In this document: one piece after another, positions 50,477 through 58,517 of the stretch
Layout: each line of letters begins with the position of its first letter
How positions within the stretch are numbered: the stretch's first letter is position 1
Assembly (NCBI RefSeq): GCF_000423945.1
Contig: NZ_AUIY01000001.1
Coordinates: forward strand, 496,001-560,000
Origin: Butyrivibrio sp. XPD2002
GTDB taxonomy: Bacteria; Bacillota; Clostridia; Lachnospirales; Lachnospiraceae
DNA length: 64,000 bases
Reading direction: 5' to 3'
Notes under the pieces: generated by a model
What the model saw: only the letters and a program-made list of their open reading frames with translations
The model's database searches: none
Told to the model about the DNA's origin: nothing
Program-made: the position numbers and the translations under genes

Positions 50477-52176
50477 CGTCTTCCACCCATCCGGCCCATG
50501 CCATAGGCTCCATACATAGCATTCTGATTCTCAAGAATTACTTCACCCTCTGATAATCCTTCTACTATTTGCACATAGGTTCCATCTGTTGCACCTGTGG
50601 TAACAGTCTTCTTTACAGGATTTTTCCCGTCTCCCTTTACAAGAACATAGGAAGAACCATCCTCATTATCACTTACGGCTGCACTGGGCACTGCGAGCAC
50701 CTGCTTAAGATCATTAACAGCAAGGCGGATTTCCACGCTCATTCCGCTTTTAATATCATCATCAGCATCAAAATCAACCTCTGCCTCAAAGTAGGAAACG
50801 CCATTTTCTATTGTTGCTGTCTTGGATATATGGTTAAGGGCGCCGGTATATTTCTTATCAAGCGCATTAACATCGATCTCGACCTCTTTACCCTCTGTTA
50901 CTCCCAGGGTGTCATACTCATTGATCTTGATATCGACCTTCATCTTGTCAAAATTGGTAATGACCGCAAGCTTTGTTGATAATGTTGTTGCATCGCCCAC
51001 CTTAACAGGGACATCTGTAATTATTCCGCTTGTTGCCGCCTTAACCTCACAGTCATTTAACTGTCTCTGATAATTCTCAAGTCTGACCTCATTTACGCTG
51101 TCATCACCCTGAAGCTTTGCCTGCTCTATCTTAAGGGCATAGGCTTCAAGCTGCTGACGTGAGCTTGTAACTGCAGCGTTGTAGTTATCAACAGCGTTAA
51201 GATAGCTCTGCTGTGCCTGCAGAAGCTGATCAAAAAAATTGGTAAGACTGTTCTGCTCGTTTATCTTTGCAGCCTCATAGCTTGCAAGAGTATCGTTATA
51301 GCTGGTCCATGCATTTTCAAGTAAAAGCGATGCCTGATCCTTTTGATTATTAGCTGAATCAACAACATCCTGCGCTGATTCAACCGCCTTCTTGGCAGCA
51401 TCTCTTGCTGATCTTGCGCTCTCTAAGGCAGTCTTATTAGCTGCACTTTTATCTGATTTATATTTATCCTTTGCATCGGATACGTCATCCTTTGCATCCT
51501 CGTAGTCCTTCTTTGCATCGGAAAGCTTACCATCAGCATCGGAAACATTGCCCTCCGCCTGCTCAAGGGAAAGCTGGTTATTTCTTACGTTATTGTAGGA
51601 ATTATCAAGACTTGCAATAGCATTAAGCATGGTTCCTGATAAGCCCTGATTATTCAGTTCAACCTCATTGTTATAATTCTCCTGAGCTGAAACGAGCTGC
51701 GCGTATGAGTTATCTATAGCCTGCTCAGCACTGAGTATTGTTGAATTGAGGTCGTTATCAAGATTGTATTTATAATCGCTGTAGCTCTTCTGAGCCTCCT
51801 TAAGAGACAGGGAAGCTGATTCCTCGGTTGATGTCATGGTAGCTTCAAGTTCCTTCACAGACTCCTCAATAGAGCTGGGATCAAGCTTCATTATCACATC
51901 GCCCTTTTTGACCTCATCTCCCTCTTCCACAAGGATTTCCTTTACCTTGGGTCCAGCAACATCGGGATAAACATTCATCTCATCAACCGGTGCTATGGTT
52001 CCCGTAAAGCTGTGATAGGTCTTTATATCGCGGAGCTGGGCTGTATCCTCAATGAACATCCCGTTATCTCCGCTCTTGGGCATAAGAAAAAGCCCGGCAA
52101 CAAGCGCAATAGCAGCGACTATCACAACGGGCTTAAACCATTTCTTTTTTCTGATATCCAAAACTTTTTTCAACAT
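50473..52176 (-). CDS. HlyD/MacA-type membrane fusion (adaptor) protein
   Basis: 567 residues, longer than the usual 380. N-terminal anchor (about 14-31), lipoyl-like half-motif PKVKEILVEEGDEVKKGDVI (near 75), a long coiled-coil hairpin with Ala/Asp/Lys/Ser repeats (about 105-350, including SDADGKLSDAKKDYEDAKDD), the second lipoyl half (VKAATSGIITDVPVKVGDAT), a barrel, and a Gly/Met/Arg-rich end. In Gram-positive cells such adaptors may span the wall. The unusually long hairpin suits a thick envelope. Confidence 0.9.
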   Translation of the reverse strand: MLKKVLDIRKKKWFKPVVIVAAIALVAGLFLMPKSGDNGMFIEDTAQLRDIKTYHSFTGTIAPVDEMNVYPDVAGPKVKEILVEEGDEVKKGDVIMKLDPSSIEESVKELEATMTSTEESASLSLKEAQKSYSDYKYNLDNDLNSTILSAEQAIDNSYAQLVSAQENYNNEVELNNQGLSGTMLNAIASLDNSYNNVRNNQLSLEQAEGNVSDADGKLSDAKKDYEDAKDDVSDAKDKYKSDKSAANKTALESARSARDAAKKAVESAQDVVDSANNQKDQASLLLENAWTSYNDTLASYEAAKINEQNSLTNFFDQLLQAQQSYLNAVDNYNAAVTSSRQQLEAYALKIEQAKLQGDDSVNEVRLENYQRQLNDCEVKAATSGIITDVPVKVGDATTLSTKLAVITNFDKMKVDIKINEYDTLGVTEGKEVEIDVNALDKKYTGALNHISKTATIENGVSYFEAEVDFDADDDIKSGMSVEIRLAVNDLKQVLAVPSAAVSDNEDGSSYVLVKGDGKNPVKKTVTTGATDGTYVQIVEGLSEGEVILENQNAMYGAYGMGRMGGRR

Positions 52177-52213
52177 TGCTAACTAAACCTCCCCACAAAA
52201 GCATTGCATTTCT

Positions 52214-52242
52214 ATTATATCCGAGAAATAGAGTGTGTACAA
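52214..52242 (-). promoter_or_regulatory. Promoter of the MacA-MacB operon
   Basis: TTGTAC (52242-52237), 17-bp spacer, TATAAT (52219-52214); GGGGAGG lies just before the first gene. Confidence 0.7.
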
Positions 52243-52280
52243 TATAAAACGCTCCCTTTGGACAAGTCCTTAGGGAGCGT
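52243..52280 (-). terminator. Intrinsic terminator after ackA
   Basis: ACGCTCCCTAAGGA / TCCAAAGGGAGCGT stem (one mismatch) followed by TTTATATT on the minus strand; 18 nt after the ackA stop. Confidence 0.82.
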
Positions 52281-52297
52281 ATCTTGATCATTTTATA

Positions 52298-53491
52298 TTA
52301 TTTGCAAAGCTCGTTAGTGTCTCTTGCGATTGCAAGCTCTTCGTTTGTAGGAACTACGAGAACTTTAATCTTTGAATCAGGAGTTGATACCTCCTTCTCC
52401 TTACCATGAACCTCGTTAGCCTCCTTATCAAGCTTAACGCCAAGGAAACCAAGTCTCTCACATATAATGCTTCTTACAAGAGGTCCGTTCTCACCTACAC
52501 CTGCTGTAAAGCAGATGCAGTCTACACCATCCATGGCAGCTGCGTAGGAACCAATGTACTTTGCAACTCTGTAGCAGAAGGTGTTGATCGCACGGATGCA
52601 GCCCTTGTCGCCCTTGAAGTAACCGTCCTCAAGATCTCTGAAGTCTGAAGATACATCTCCTGAAAGGCCGTACACGCCGGACTTTTTGTTGAGAATATTC
52701 TCTGCCTCAGCAACATCACAGCCCTCTTTTTTCATAATGAACTCAACTACTGAAGGGTCAATGTCACCACTTCTGGTACCCATGATAAGACCTTCAAGAG
52801 GAGTAAGACCCATTGATGTATCTACGCATTTCCCGTTCTTAACTGCTGATACGGATGCACCGTTACCAAGGTGGCATACGATTGTCTTAAGCTCGCTGTA
52901 ATCCTTACCAAGCATCTCAGCTGCTCTCTTACTTACATAAGAATGGCTTGTTCCGTGGAAGCCGTATCTGCGGATCTTGTACTTTTCATATAAAGAGTAA
53001 GGAATACCGTAAAGGTAAGCCTCCTCAGGCATTGTCTGATGGAATGCTGTGTCGAATACTGCAACCATAGGTACTCCGGGCATTGACTTCTGGCATGCTC
53101 TGATACCGATCAGGTTAGCAGGATTGTGAAGAGGTGCAAGATCTGAAACCTCCTCGATAGCCTTGATAACTTCCTCGTCGATGACAACTGACTTAGTGAA
53201 CTTCTCACCGCCGTGTACGATTCTGTGACCTACAGCTCCGATCTCATCAAGAGAAGCGATAACGCCTGTGTCCTTGTTTGTAAGAGCCTCGATAACAAGC
53301 TCGATTGCACGGTTGTGATCCGGAATAGCTGTGTCATTTGTAATCTTATCGCCATCACCGGGAGTGAACACTATTCTGCCGTCGATGCCGATTCTCTCAC
53401 AAATACCTTTCCCCAATACATTCTCTGTTTCTGAATCAATAAGCTGGAATTTAAGTGATGAGCTTCCGCAATTGATAACCAGTATTTTCAT
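52298..53491 (-). CDS. ackA: Acetate kinase
   Basis: 397 residues. Interconverts acetyl-phosphate and acetate, making ATP in fermentation. NCGSSSLKFQL at the N-terminus, HRIVHGGEKF near 87, RYGFHGTSHSYVS near 175, HLGNGASVSAVKNGK near 207, and GTRSGDIDPSVV near 238. GGAGG before the ATG. No pta gene is adjacent, so acetyl-phosphate comes from elsewhere in the genome. Divergent from tmcAL with only 29 bp between the two start codons. Confidence 0.97.
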   Translation of the reverse strand: MKILVINCGSSSLKFQLIDSETENVLGKGICERIGIDGRIVFTPGDGDKITNDTAIPDHNRAIELVIEALTNKDTGVIASLDEIGAVGHRIVHGGEKFTKSVVIDEEVIKAIEEVSDLAPLHNPANLIGIRACQKSMPGVPMVAVFDTAFHQTMPEEAYLYGIPYSLYEKYKIRRYGFHGTSHSYVSKRAAEMLGKDYSELKTIVCHLGNGASVSAVKNGKCVDTSMGLTPLEGLIMGTRSGDIDPSVVEFIMKKEGCDVAEAENILNKKSGVYGLSGDVSSDFRDLEDGYFKGDKGCIRAINTFCYRVAKYIGSYAAAMDGVDCICFTAGVGENGPLVRSIICERLGFLGVKLDKEANEVHGKEKEVSTPDSKIKVLVVPTNEELAIARDTNELCK

Positions 53492-53535
53492 TATGAAACC
53501 TCCATGATAATATATTTTTTATGAAGACTGTAGGA
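53492..53535. promoter_or_regulatory. Overlapping divergent promoters of ackA and tmcAL
   Basis: The 29-bp gap holds GATAAT at 53506-53511 reading right and TATTAT at 53512-53507 reading left, practically the same bases. The leftward -35 (TTCCTA, 53536-53531) falls inside tmcAL. Only ackA has a Shine-Dalgarno sequence in the gap. Confidence 0.5.
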
Positions 53536-54846
53536 ATTATTGCCGAATTTAATCCATTCCACAAAGGACATGAATATCTGATCCGTACTCTGAAAAAAGA
53601 GACCGGGTCTGATTATGCTGTCATCGTAATGAGTGGGGATTATACTCAGCGAGGAGCTCCCGCAATCCTCGATAAATATACAAGAACAAAAATGGCCCTT
53701 CTGGGAGGAGCCGACCTTGTATTAGAATTGCCTATTTATTATAGCACATCCAGCGCAGAATTTTTCGCCGGAGGTGCCATTTCTATATTAAATAATATCG
53801 GAGTGACAAACTGCCTTGGATTTGGCTCAGAATCAGGGGATATTTCCGCCATAAAAAAAGTGGCCGGGGTGCTTGCTGATGAGCCTGAAGGCTTCCCCGG
53901 TCTTCTTAAGGATAACCTTAGAAGCGGCATGAACTACGCTGCCGCAAGGGCCGCTGCTCTAAATAAATATTTATCTAAAGAAAGCGAAAGTGATACAGTA
54001 ATCACTTCACTTATTTCAAACCCCAATGACATTCTTGCAACAGAATATGTGAAGGCCCTGATTCTTCAAAAGAGCACTGTCACACCTTACGCCATTAAGC
54101 GTGTAGGCGCTTCTTATGATGCCGAAACACTCTCTTCCGACAGTGCCGGGTTTTCTTCCGCGAAGGCTATAAGAGCTGCTCTTGAAGGTAACGCTCCTGA
54201 TACAGACGCGGGCGTTAATAATCAGGATCTTCTTTCAAGAGAGGACTCCTTAAGAGCCCTCTCTAACATGCCGGAGGAAGTATGTGCATATATTAAAGCT
54301 CTACATTCTGAGGGAGAATTAAAGCTCACCACACTGGATGATTTTTCAGAGCTTCTTCACTACAAGCTCATCTTAGAGAAAAATGCTGGCTATACCAGAT
54401 ATCTTGATGTAAATTCCGATCTCTCTGATAAAATAGCCGGAGCCATCAATGGCTTTACCACTTTTTCAGATTTTGTAATGAAGCTTAAGTCCAAGAACCT
54501 TACCTACACAAGGATAAACAGAGCACTTCTACACATTCTCCTTGGTATGGCTTCAGATAAGCTTGATGTCTACAGCGCAGACAGAAGCGCCTTTACTTCC
54601 TATGCACGAATACTTGGCTTTAACAAAAACGCTTCACCCTTACTAAAAAAAATACAGGAATGCTCTCGCATTCCTGTTATATCTACTCTCTCTGATGCAT
54701 ATAAGGCTCTTGACGAAAAGGCCTATATGCTTCTTAGCGATACCGTTTCGGCATCAAATATTTATGACCTCGTAAGAGGATGCTCGCCGATTAACGAATA
54801 TTCAAAGGCGCCCATTATTCTGGTTTCTGATATGCATAAGGACTAA
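53521..54846 (+). CDS. tmcAL: tRNA(Met) cytidine acetate ligase TmcAL (YlbM)
   Basis: 441 residues. Adds acetate, activated by ATP, to C34 of elongator tRNA-Met. Nucleotidyltransferase fold with IIAEFNPFHKGHEYLI (HxGH-like motif, residues 6-21), VIVMSGDYTQRGAPAI (near 36) and YTRTKMALLGGADLVLELP. The C-terminal helical part is variable. Placed beside ackA, the source and sink of acetate, as in many Clostridia. There is no Shine-Dalgarno sequence before the ATG. Its last 32 bases overlap the convergent gene ending at 54815. Confidence 0.93.
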   Translation: MKTVGIIAEFNPFHKGHEYLIRTLKKETGSDYAVIVMSGDYTQRGAPAILDKYTRTKMALLGGADLVLELPIYYSTSSAEFFAGGAISILNNIGVTNCLGFGSESGDISAIKKVAGVLADEPEGFPGLLKDNLRSGMNYAAARAAALNKYLSKESESDTVITSLISNPNDILATEYVKALILQKSTVTPYAIKRVGASYDAETLSSDSAGFSSAKAIRAALEGNAPDTDAGVNNQDLLSREDSLRALSNMPEEVCAYIKALHSEGELKLTTLDDFSELLHYKLILEKNAGYTRYLDVNSDLSDKIAGAINGFTTFSDFVMKLKSKNLTYTRINRALLHILLGMASDKLDVYSADRSAFTSYARILGFNKNASPLLKKIQECSRIPVISTLSDAYKALDEKAYMLLSDTVSASNIYDLVRGCSPINEYSKAPIILVSDMHKD

Positions 54847-56179
54847 ACGCCTGAACATTCTCACTTCCGTAAAGGGCATCTTCATCAATATCAAAGCTCG
54901 GAACAGCATTAAGTGCACTTGTGCCTGCTGTTTCAGCCTTCATCTGATTTTTCTTTATCTCCTTAACATACTCAATCTCATATCCGATGGTTTTTGCAAG
55001 GAACAACAGACCTCCAAGCTCCTGAACATCATAATCCTGATAGGCAATTCTGGCGTTCTCTTCAATCTTTTCCCTGACCATTGTCTTAGGATATGCCTTT
55101 AAGAGATCAACTGCCATGGGGAAATATGCTTCATCAACATCATTTAAGCACTGAAAGAGGAAATCCATTCCGGGCAGTCTCAGCTCTCTGTCGAGGCTTT
55201 TCAGAATGCGTATTCCGTTGCAGACAGCATATTCATTCTGGTAGTTTTCCATAGTTGTATAGGTCTGAAGTATTACCTTATTTTTTCTTACAGCCTTCAC
55301 CGCCTTTGCTATCTCAGCATCAGTTAAGACTCTTTCAAAAATATCATCATCTATATGTCCACTTTTGGTAACAGGTTCAAAGATCAATGGCCTCTCTTTT
55401 CCATCAATGACCTCCGTTCTGTTTCCGGCATTAAGCTTCTCCCACTGATAACGAACTGAGCCCCAGTCCGCCTTGGAAAGCTCTTCCTTTGGACGATCAA
55501 GAGCTGTTTCAAATTTGTTCCTTGCCTTTATGGGCATTTTCTTAAAGTACTCGCCTCTGCTCTCAAAAAATGCTTCTATATCTGCCTTTACTGAAGGAAG
55601 CTTACCTCTAAGCGGAAGGCTTATCATCGTTCCGTCAATAGCATAGAGCATATTCATTTCTTTGTTATATCCACAGATAAGGTCAATCGGATAGTAGCCA
55701 CCAAGAATGCAAACCCACTTATCATCCTCGCTTACCTTAATAGATTTTATCTTCTTACCATTTTCATCAACAAATGGATGAAAGGTCTGACTCGCTATGA
55801 TATCGGAAATCTGACTTTGTCTGTACATCCTGCCAAAATGCGGCATCTTGCCGTCTGCACTTACTATTAAGTCATAATCATTTGTTTTCCTGGGTAATAC
55901 ATCTTCAACGGGAAGTTCCTTTTCATTCTCCTCCATTCCCATATGATCGGTATCCATGGCAATAAACGTCCATACAGAAATCATGGGAACAAAGAAACAG
56001 AAGGATATAATACCTACCTCATCGCTATTGGTAACCATGCTGAGCAGCACTGAAATAATCGACGAACTAATGGCTGCAAAGGTTTCCACGCCTACAACAG
56101 TCTTTAAAATAATCCTGCTTATCCTATTCCTTTCGGCATAGCTTACCCTCTCGGCCTTTTTTACTAAATAATCAAACAT
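54815..56179 (-). CDS. Membrane protein of unknown function with large cytoplasmic domain
   Basis: 454 residues. Two membrane segments near the N-terminus (IILKTVVGVETFAAISSSII and IISFCFFVPMISVWTFIAM), then about 360 soluble residues. The soluble part has a beta region (DKWVCILGGYYPIDLICGYN, NMLYAIDGTMISLPLRG) and a helical end with repeats of acidic and aromatic residues. I do not recognise the family. A longer frame starts 40 codons upstream, but it would run through the terminator of the preceding gene (56249-56273). TTGGAG 7 nt before the ATG at 56179 and a TATAAT at 56219-56214 fix the start. Convergent with tmcAL. Confidence 0.68.
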   Translation of the reverse strand: MFDYLVKKAERVSYAERNRISRIILKTVVGVETFAAISSSIISVLLSMVTNSDEVGIISFCFFVPMISVWTFIAMDTDHMGMEENEKELPVEDVLPRKTNDYDLIVSADGKMPHFGRMYRQSQISDIIASQTFHPFVDENGKKIKSIKVSEDDKWVCILGGYYPIDLICGYNKEMNMLYAIDGTMISLPLRGKLPSVKADIEAFFESRGEYFKKMPIKARNKFETALDRPKEELSKADWGSVRYQWEKLNAGNRTEVIDGKERPLIFEPVTKSGHIDDDIFERVLTDAEIAKAVKAVRKNKVILQTYTTMENYQNEYAVCNGIRILKSLDRELRLPGMDFLFQCLNDVDEAYFPMAVDLLKAYPKTMVREKIEENARIAYQDYDVQELGGLLFLAKTIGYEIEYVKEIKKNQMKAETAGTSALNAVPSFDIDEDALYGSENVQAFSPYAYQKPE

Positions 56180-56248
56180 AATAAAACTCCAACTTACTAA
56201 TACAAACGCTACGATTATAGCAGATATAGCTTCATTAATCGAGACCAC

Positions 56249-56273
56249 AAAAAGGGCCGCAAAGCCGCGACCC
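56249..56273 (-). terminator. Intrinsic terminator after the EAL gene
   Basis: GGGTCGC / GCGGCCC stem (one wobble), loop GGCTTT, then TTTTTG; 23 nt after the stop at 56296. Confidence 0.85.
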
Positions 56274-56295
56274 TGAGTATCAGTATATGAAGTTT

Positions 56296-58212
56296 TCACC
56301 CTGCGGTGACCTGATCCGGAAAGATTTCAGACGGCATGGGCTTTGCAAAATAGAAGCCCTGGATCATCTCGCAGTGAAGCTTTCTGATGTAATCGTACTG
56401 CTCCTGAGTTTCAACGCCCTCTACCACGATCTTAAGGCCAAGGCGCTTAGCCATTTGAACTACGGATTCAAGGACGATCATGCCCTTTTCGCTATTCTCG
56501 ATGTTCCTTAAGAAATACATATCAATCTTAACTATATCAACAGGCATATCCTTGAACATATTGAGATTGGAATAGCCGCTTCCAAAGTCATCCATCATGA
56601 TAATAAAGCCATTTTCACGGAGCTTATTTAGCATATTTATGATGTTTTCCATGTTGTCGTTAAATGCACTCTCTGTAAGCTCGATCTTAATAAGGCTGTG
56701 ATCGATATCATATTTGTCAACAATCCTTACAATCTCTTCAACTATGCCGTGGTGATCAACATCAACTCTTGAGAAGTTAACTGACACGGGAACCACATCC
56801 ATTCCCTGATTCATCCACTCCCTGAGTATCCTGCAGACCTCCTCCAGAACATAAAGGTCAAGCTCAGTAATAAAGCCGTTCTTTTCAAGAATCGGAATAA
56901 AGTCCCCGGGATTTATCATCTGATTTTTACCATCTATCCAGCGTACAAGCGCCTCTGCGCTAACTCTTCTGCGGGACATGGTATCACATACGGGCTGCAG
57001 ATATACCTTGAACTCTTTATCCTGGATTGCTCCTCTTACGCGCTGCTCAACCGATTTTCTATGCTCGTCCTCACGTCTTATGTCAGCATCATAAAAGGCA
57101 ACATTGGTCTTAAAGTTACCGGAAACCCACTTCAAAGCATAGCCTGCATGATCAAGCATTTTATCAATGTCTTTATCACCCTCTTCGAGCCTGTAAACAC
57201 CAGCATAGAAGGAAACCGCATAATCAAGACCTGTCATAGGATTAATTATGGCATCCGACAGATCCATATCACTGATGGTGTTAACGGTTATCTCCTCATG
57301 GGTCAGAATTGCAAAGGTATCACCACCAATTCTTCCGCACACGGATTTTTTCTCTGCAGTATCGACACAGCTCTTAACGCTCTCAGCCAAAAGCAAAAGA
57401 ATCCTGTCTCCATTTTCCATACCGGTTCTCTCATTGAGCTCCTGCATGTGATATACCTGGATCTTCACCATGGCATAGCCAACCATATCCTGCTTATGCA
57501 TAAGCTCATCGCAGGAACGGATAAAACCTATTTTGTTATTAAGTCCCGTGAGCTCATCAACTGTGACATCGACAAAGCAGAACACAACAATCGTCATCGC
57601 TACAGCCAAAGCTATGATAAGTCCCGTTAGAGACTGCTCCGGTAAAAATCCCTGATAAATAAGGTTAAAGATCGTGATAAAGAAAACCGTGAAAAGAAGT
57701 CTTCTTCTGACGCGGCCAAGATACCTTTTATGCCTGAAGGCACAAACGCCGACCATGCTCGCACAGATAATATAGTAGATAAATGTGACAGGAACGCCAA
57801 TACCGCGACTGTATTCCAGCGTTACCCTGTCCAGCTTAAAGAACATGTCAAAGAAAATATTGCCAAAGGTCGCAAGGAACATCATAATGCCAAGTCCGAT
57901 GTTCATTTTCCAGGTATTGCTGCTCTCACCGCAAAGCTCATAAAAGTATCTGGTTGCGCTGTAGGGAATCATGTAAAGCACGACAAAGTACGCAATAAGG
58001 GCAATATACGTCACATAAAAAGTCTGGGGATTACCTATATTAAGTAGAATTATAGTGAGAGAATCAAGGATGTTGTAGGCAATTGCGCAGCAAATTAAAA
58101 GCTTTAAACTAAAGCCAAAATTTTTCATAAGCTTAGGACGGATCCATGCGCATATTAAGCTGGTAAATATTACCATTATTCCGGCAACATCAAACTGATA
58201 TGAAAACTGCAT
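56296..58212 (-). CDS. Membrane c-di-GMP phosphodiesterase with degenerate GGDEF
   Basis: 638 residues. About seven membrane segments in the first 215 residues, a GGDEF-like domain (about 216-380) whose active site reads GGDTF (296-300), and an EAL domain (about 390-630) with SAEALVRW (418-425), NFSR (479-482), ELTES (511-515), DDFGSGYS (541-548), K562-D564 and VVEGVET (596-602). The EAL catalytic and metal residues all look intact, so it should break c-di-GMP, while the GGDEF half is probably only a GTP sensor. GAGGAA before the ATG. A short leader with an attenuator-like hairpin precedes it (58231-58361). Confidence 0.92.
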   Translation of the reverse strand: MQFSYQFDVAGIMVIFTSLICAWIRPKLMKNFGFSLKLLICCAIAYNILDSLTIILLNIGNPQTFYVTYIALIAYFVVLYMIPYSATRYFYELCGESSNTWKMNIGLGIMMFLATFGNIFFDMFFKLDRVTLEYSRGIGVPVTFIYYIICASMVGVCAFRHKRYLGRVRRRLLFTVFFITIFNLIYQGFLPEQSLTGLIIALAVAMTIVVFCFVDVTVDELTGLNNKIGFIRSCDELMHKQDMVGYAMVKIQVYHMQELNERTGMENGDRILLLLAESVKSCVDTAEKKSVCGRIGGDTFAILTHEEITVNTISDMDLSDAIINPMTGLDYAVSFYAGVYRLEEGDKDIDKMLDHAGYALKWVSGNFKTNVAFYDADIRREDEHRKSVEQRVRGAIQDKEFKVYLQPVCDTMSRRRVSAEALVRWIDGKNQMINPGDFIPILEKNGFITELDLYVLEEVCRILREWMNQGMDVVPVSVNFSRVDVDHHGIVEEIVRIVDKYDIDHSLIKIELTESAFNDNMENIINMLNKLRENGFIIMMDDFGSGYSNLNMFKDMPVDIVKIDMYFLRNIENSEKGMIVLESVVQMAKRLGLKIVVEGVETQEQYDYIRKLHCEMIQGFYFAKPMPSEIFPDQVTAG

Positions 58213-58230
58213 ATATATTCCTCAAGCAAC

Positions 58231-58311
58231 TTATCGCTTTATGGAAAAATAAATGAAGCATTTTTCCTGATAAAAAGCAAAAAAGATGATGGCCCCGTAA
58301 CGGTTCATCAT
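58231..58311 (-). CDS. Putative leader peptide of the EAL gene (26 codons)
   Basis: Begins with two adjacent ATGs after a very strong GGAGGAGAG (58320-58312) and ends in TAA 18 nt before the EAL gene ATG. The product is rich in aromatic residues (five Phe, three Tyr), with MMNRYGAIIFFAFYQE at the start. Its first ten codons lie inside an intrinsic terminator hairpin, so ribosomes starting here would melt that hairpin. It is too short to judge by composition. It may be real regulation or a chance frame. Confidence 0.35.
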   Translation of the reverse strand: MMNRYGAIIFFAFYQEKCFIYFSIKR

Positions 58312-58312
58312 C
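58279..58312 (-). terminator. Attenuator-like terminator in the EAL gene leader
   Basis: GATGATG / CATCATC outer stem and CCG-TTA-CGG inner hairpin, followed by TTTTTT. Nothing upstream on this strand needs terminating (the neighbour is divergent), so it must act on the EAL transcript itself. Confidence 0.7.
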
Positions 58313-58332
58313 TCTCCTCCACCTATAACTAT

Positions 58333-58361
58333 AATATATTATCTATAATTTAATTTATCAA
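58333..58361 (-). promoter_or_regulatory. Promoter of the EAL gene
   Basis: TTGATA (58361-58356), 17-bp spacer, TATATT (58338-58333). Transcription would start only a few nt before the leader Shine-Dalgarno sequence. The 305-bp gap also holds AT-rich sequence and the rightward promoter near 58448. Confidence 0.55.
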
Positions 58362-58447
58362 GGGATTTTTTGATTGATAATAGGATTTTTCGCGGCAGTT
58401 TGAAATATATTTACCAAACTTTAATAAATAGCTATCAAAAAATCGTC

Positions 58448-58453
58448 TATAAT
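58448..58453 (+). promoter_or_regulatory. -10 box of the cNMP-binding-like gene
   Basis: Perfect TATAAT about 65 nt before the ATG at 58518; no good -35 at the usual distance. Confidence 0.45.
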
Positions 58454-58517
58454 ATTTTTAATGGTAACTTTAGTTTTGATGGGTTATTATGCACTTTTTT
58501 AGGTGTAAAGGAGCATT

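Noticed and set aside
56180..56299. 40-codon extension of the membrane protein ending at 54815
   Set aside because: It would run through the intrinsic terminator of the EAL gene; a ribosome binding site and a promoter favour the ATG at 56179.
57061..57630. 189-codon plus-strand frame opposite the EAL gene
   Set aside because: It lies antisense to a clearly conserved GGDEF/EAL coding region, with no ribosome binding site and a low-complexity product.
58213..58361. c-di-GMP (GEMM) riboswitch before the EAL gene
   Set aside because: None of the conserved GEMM core sequences is present; only a simple terminator hairpin is seen.
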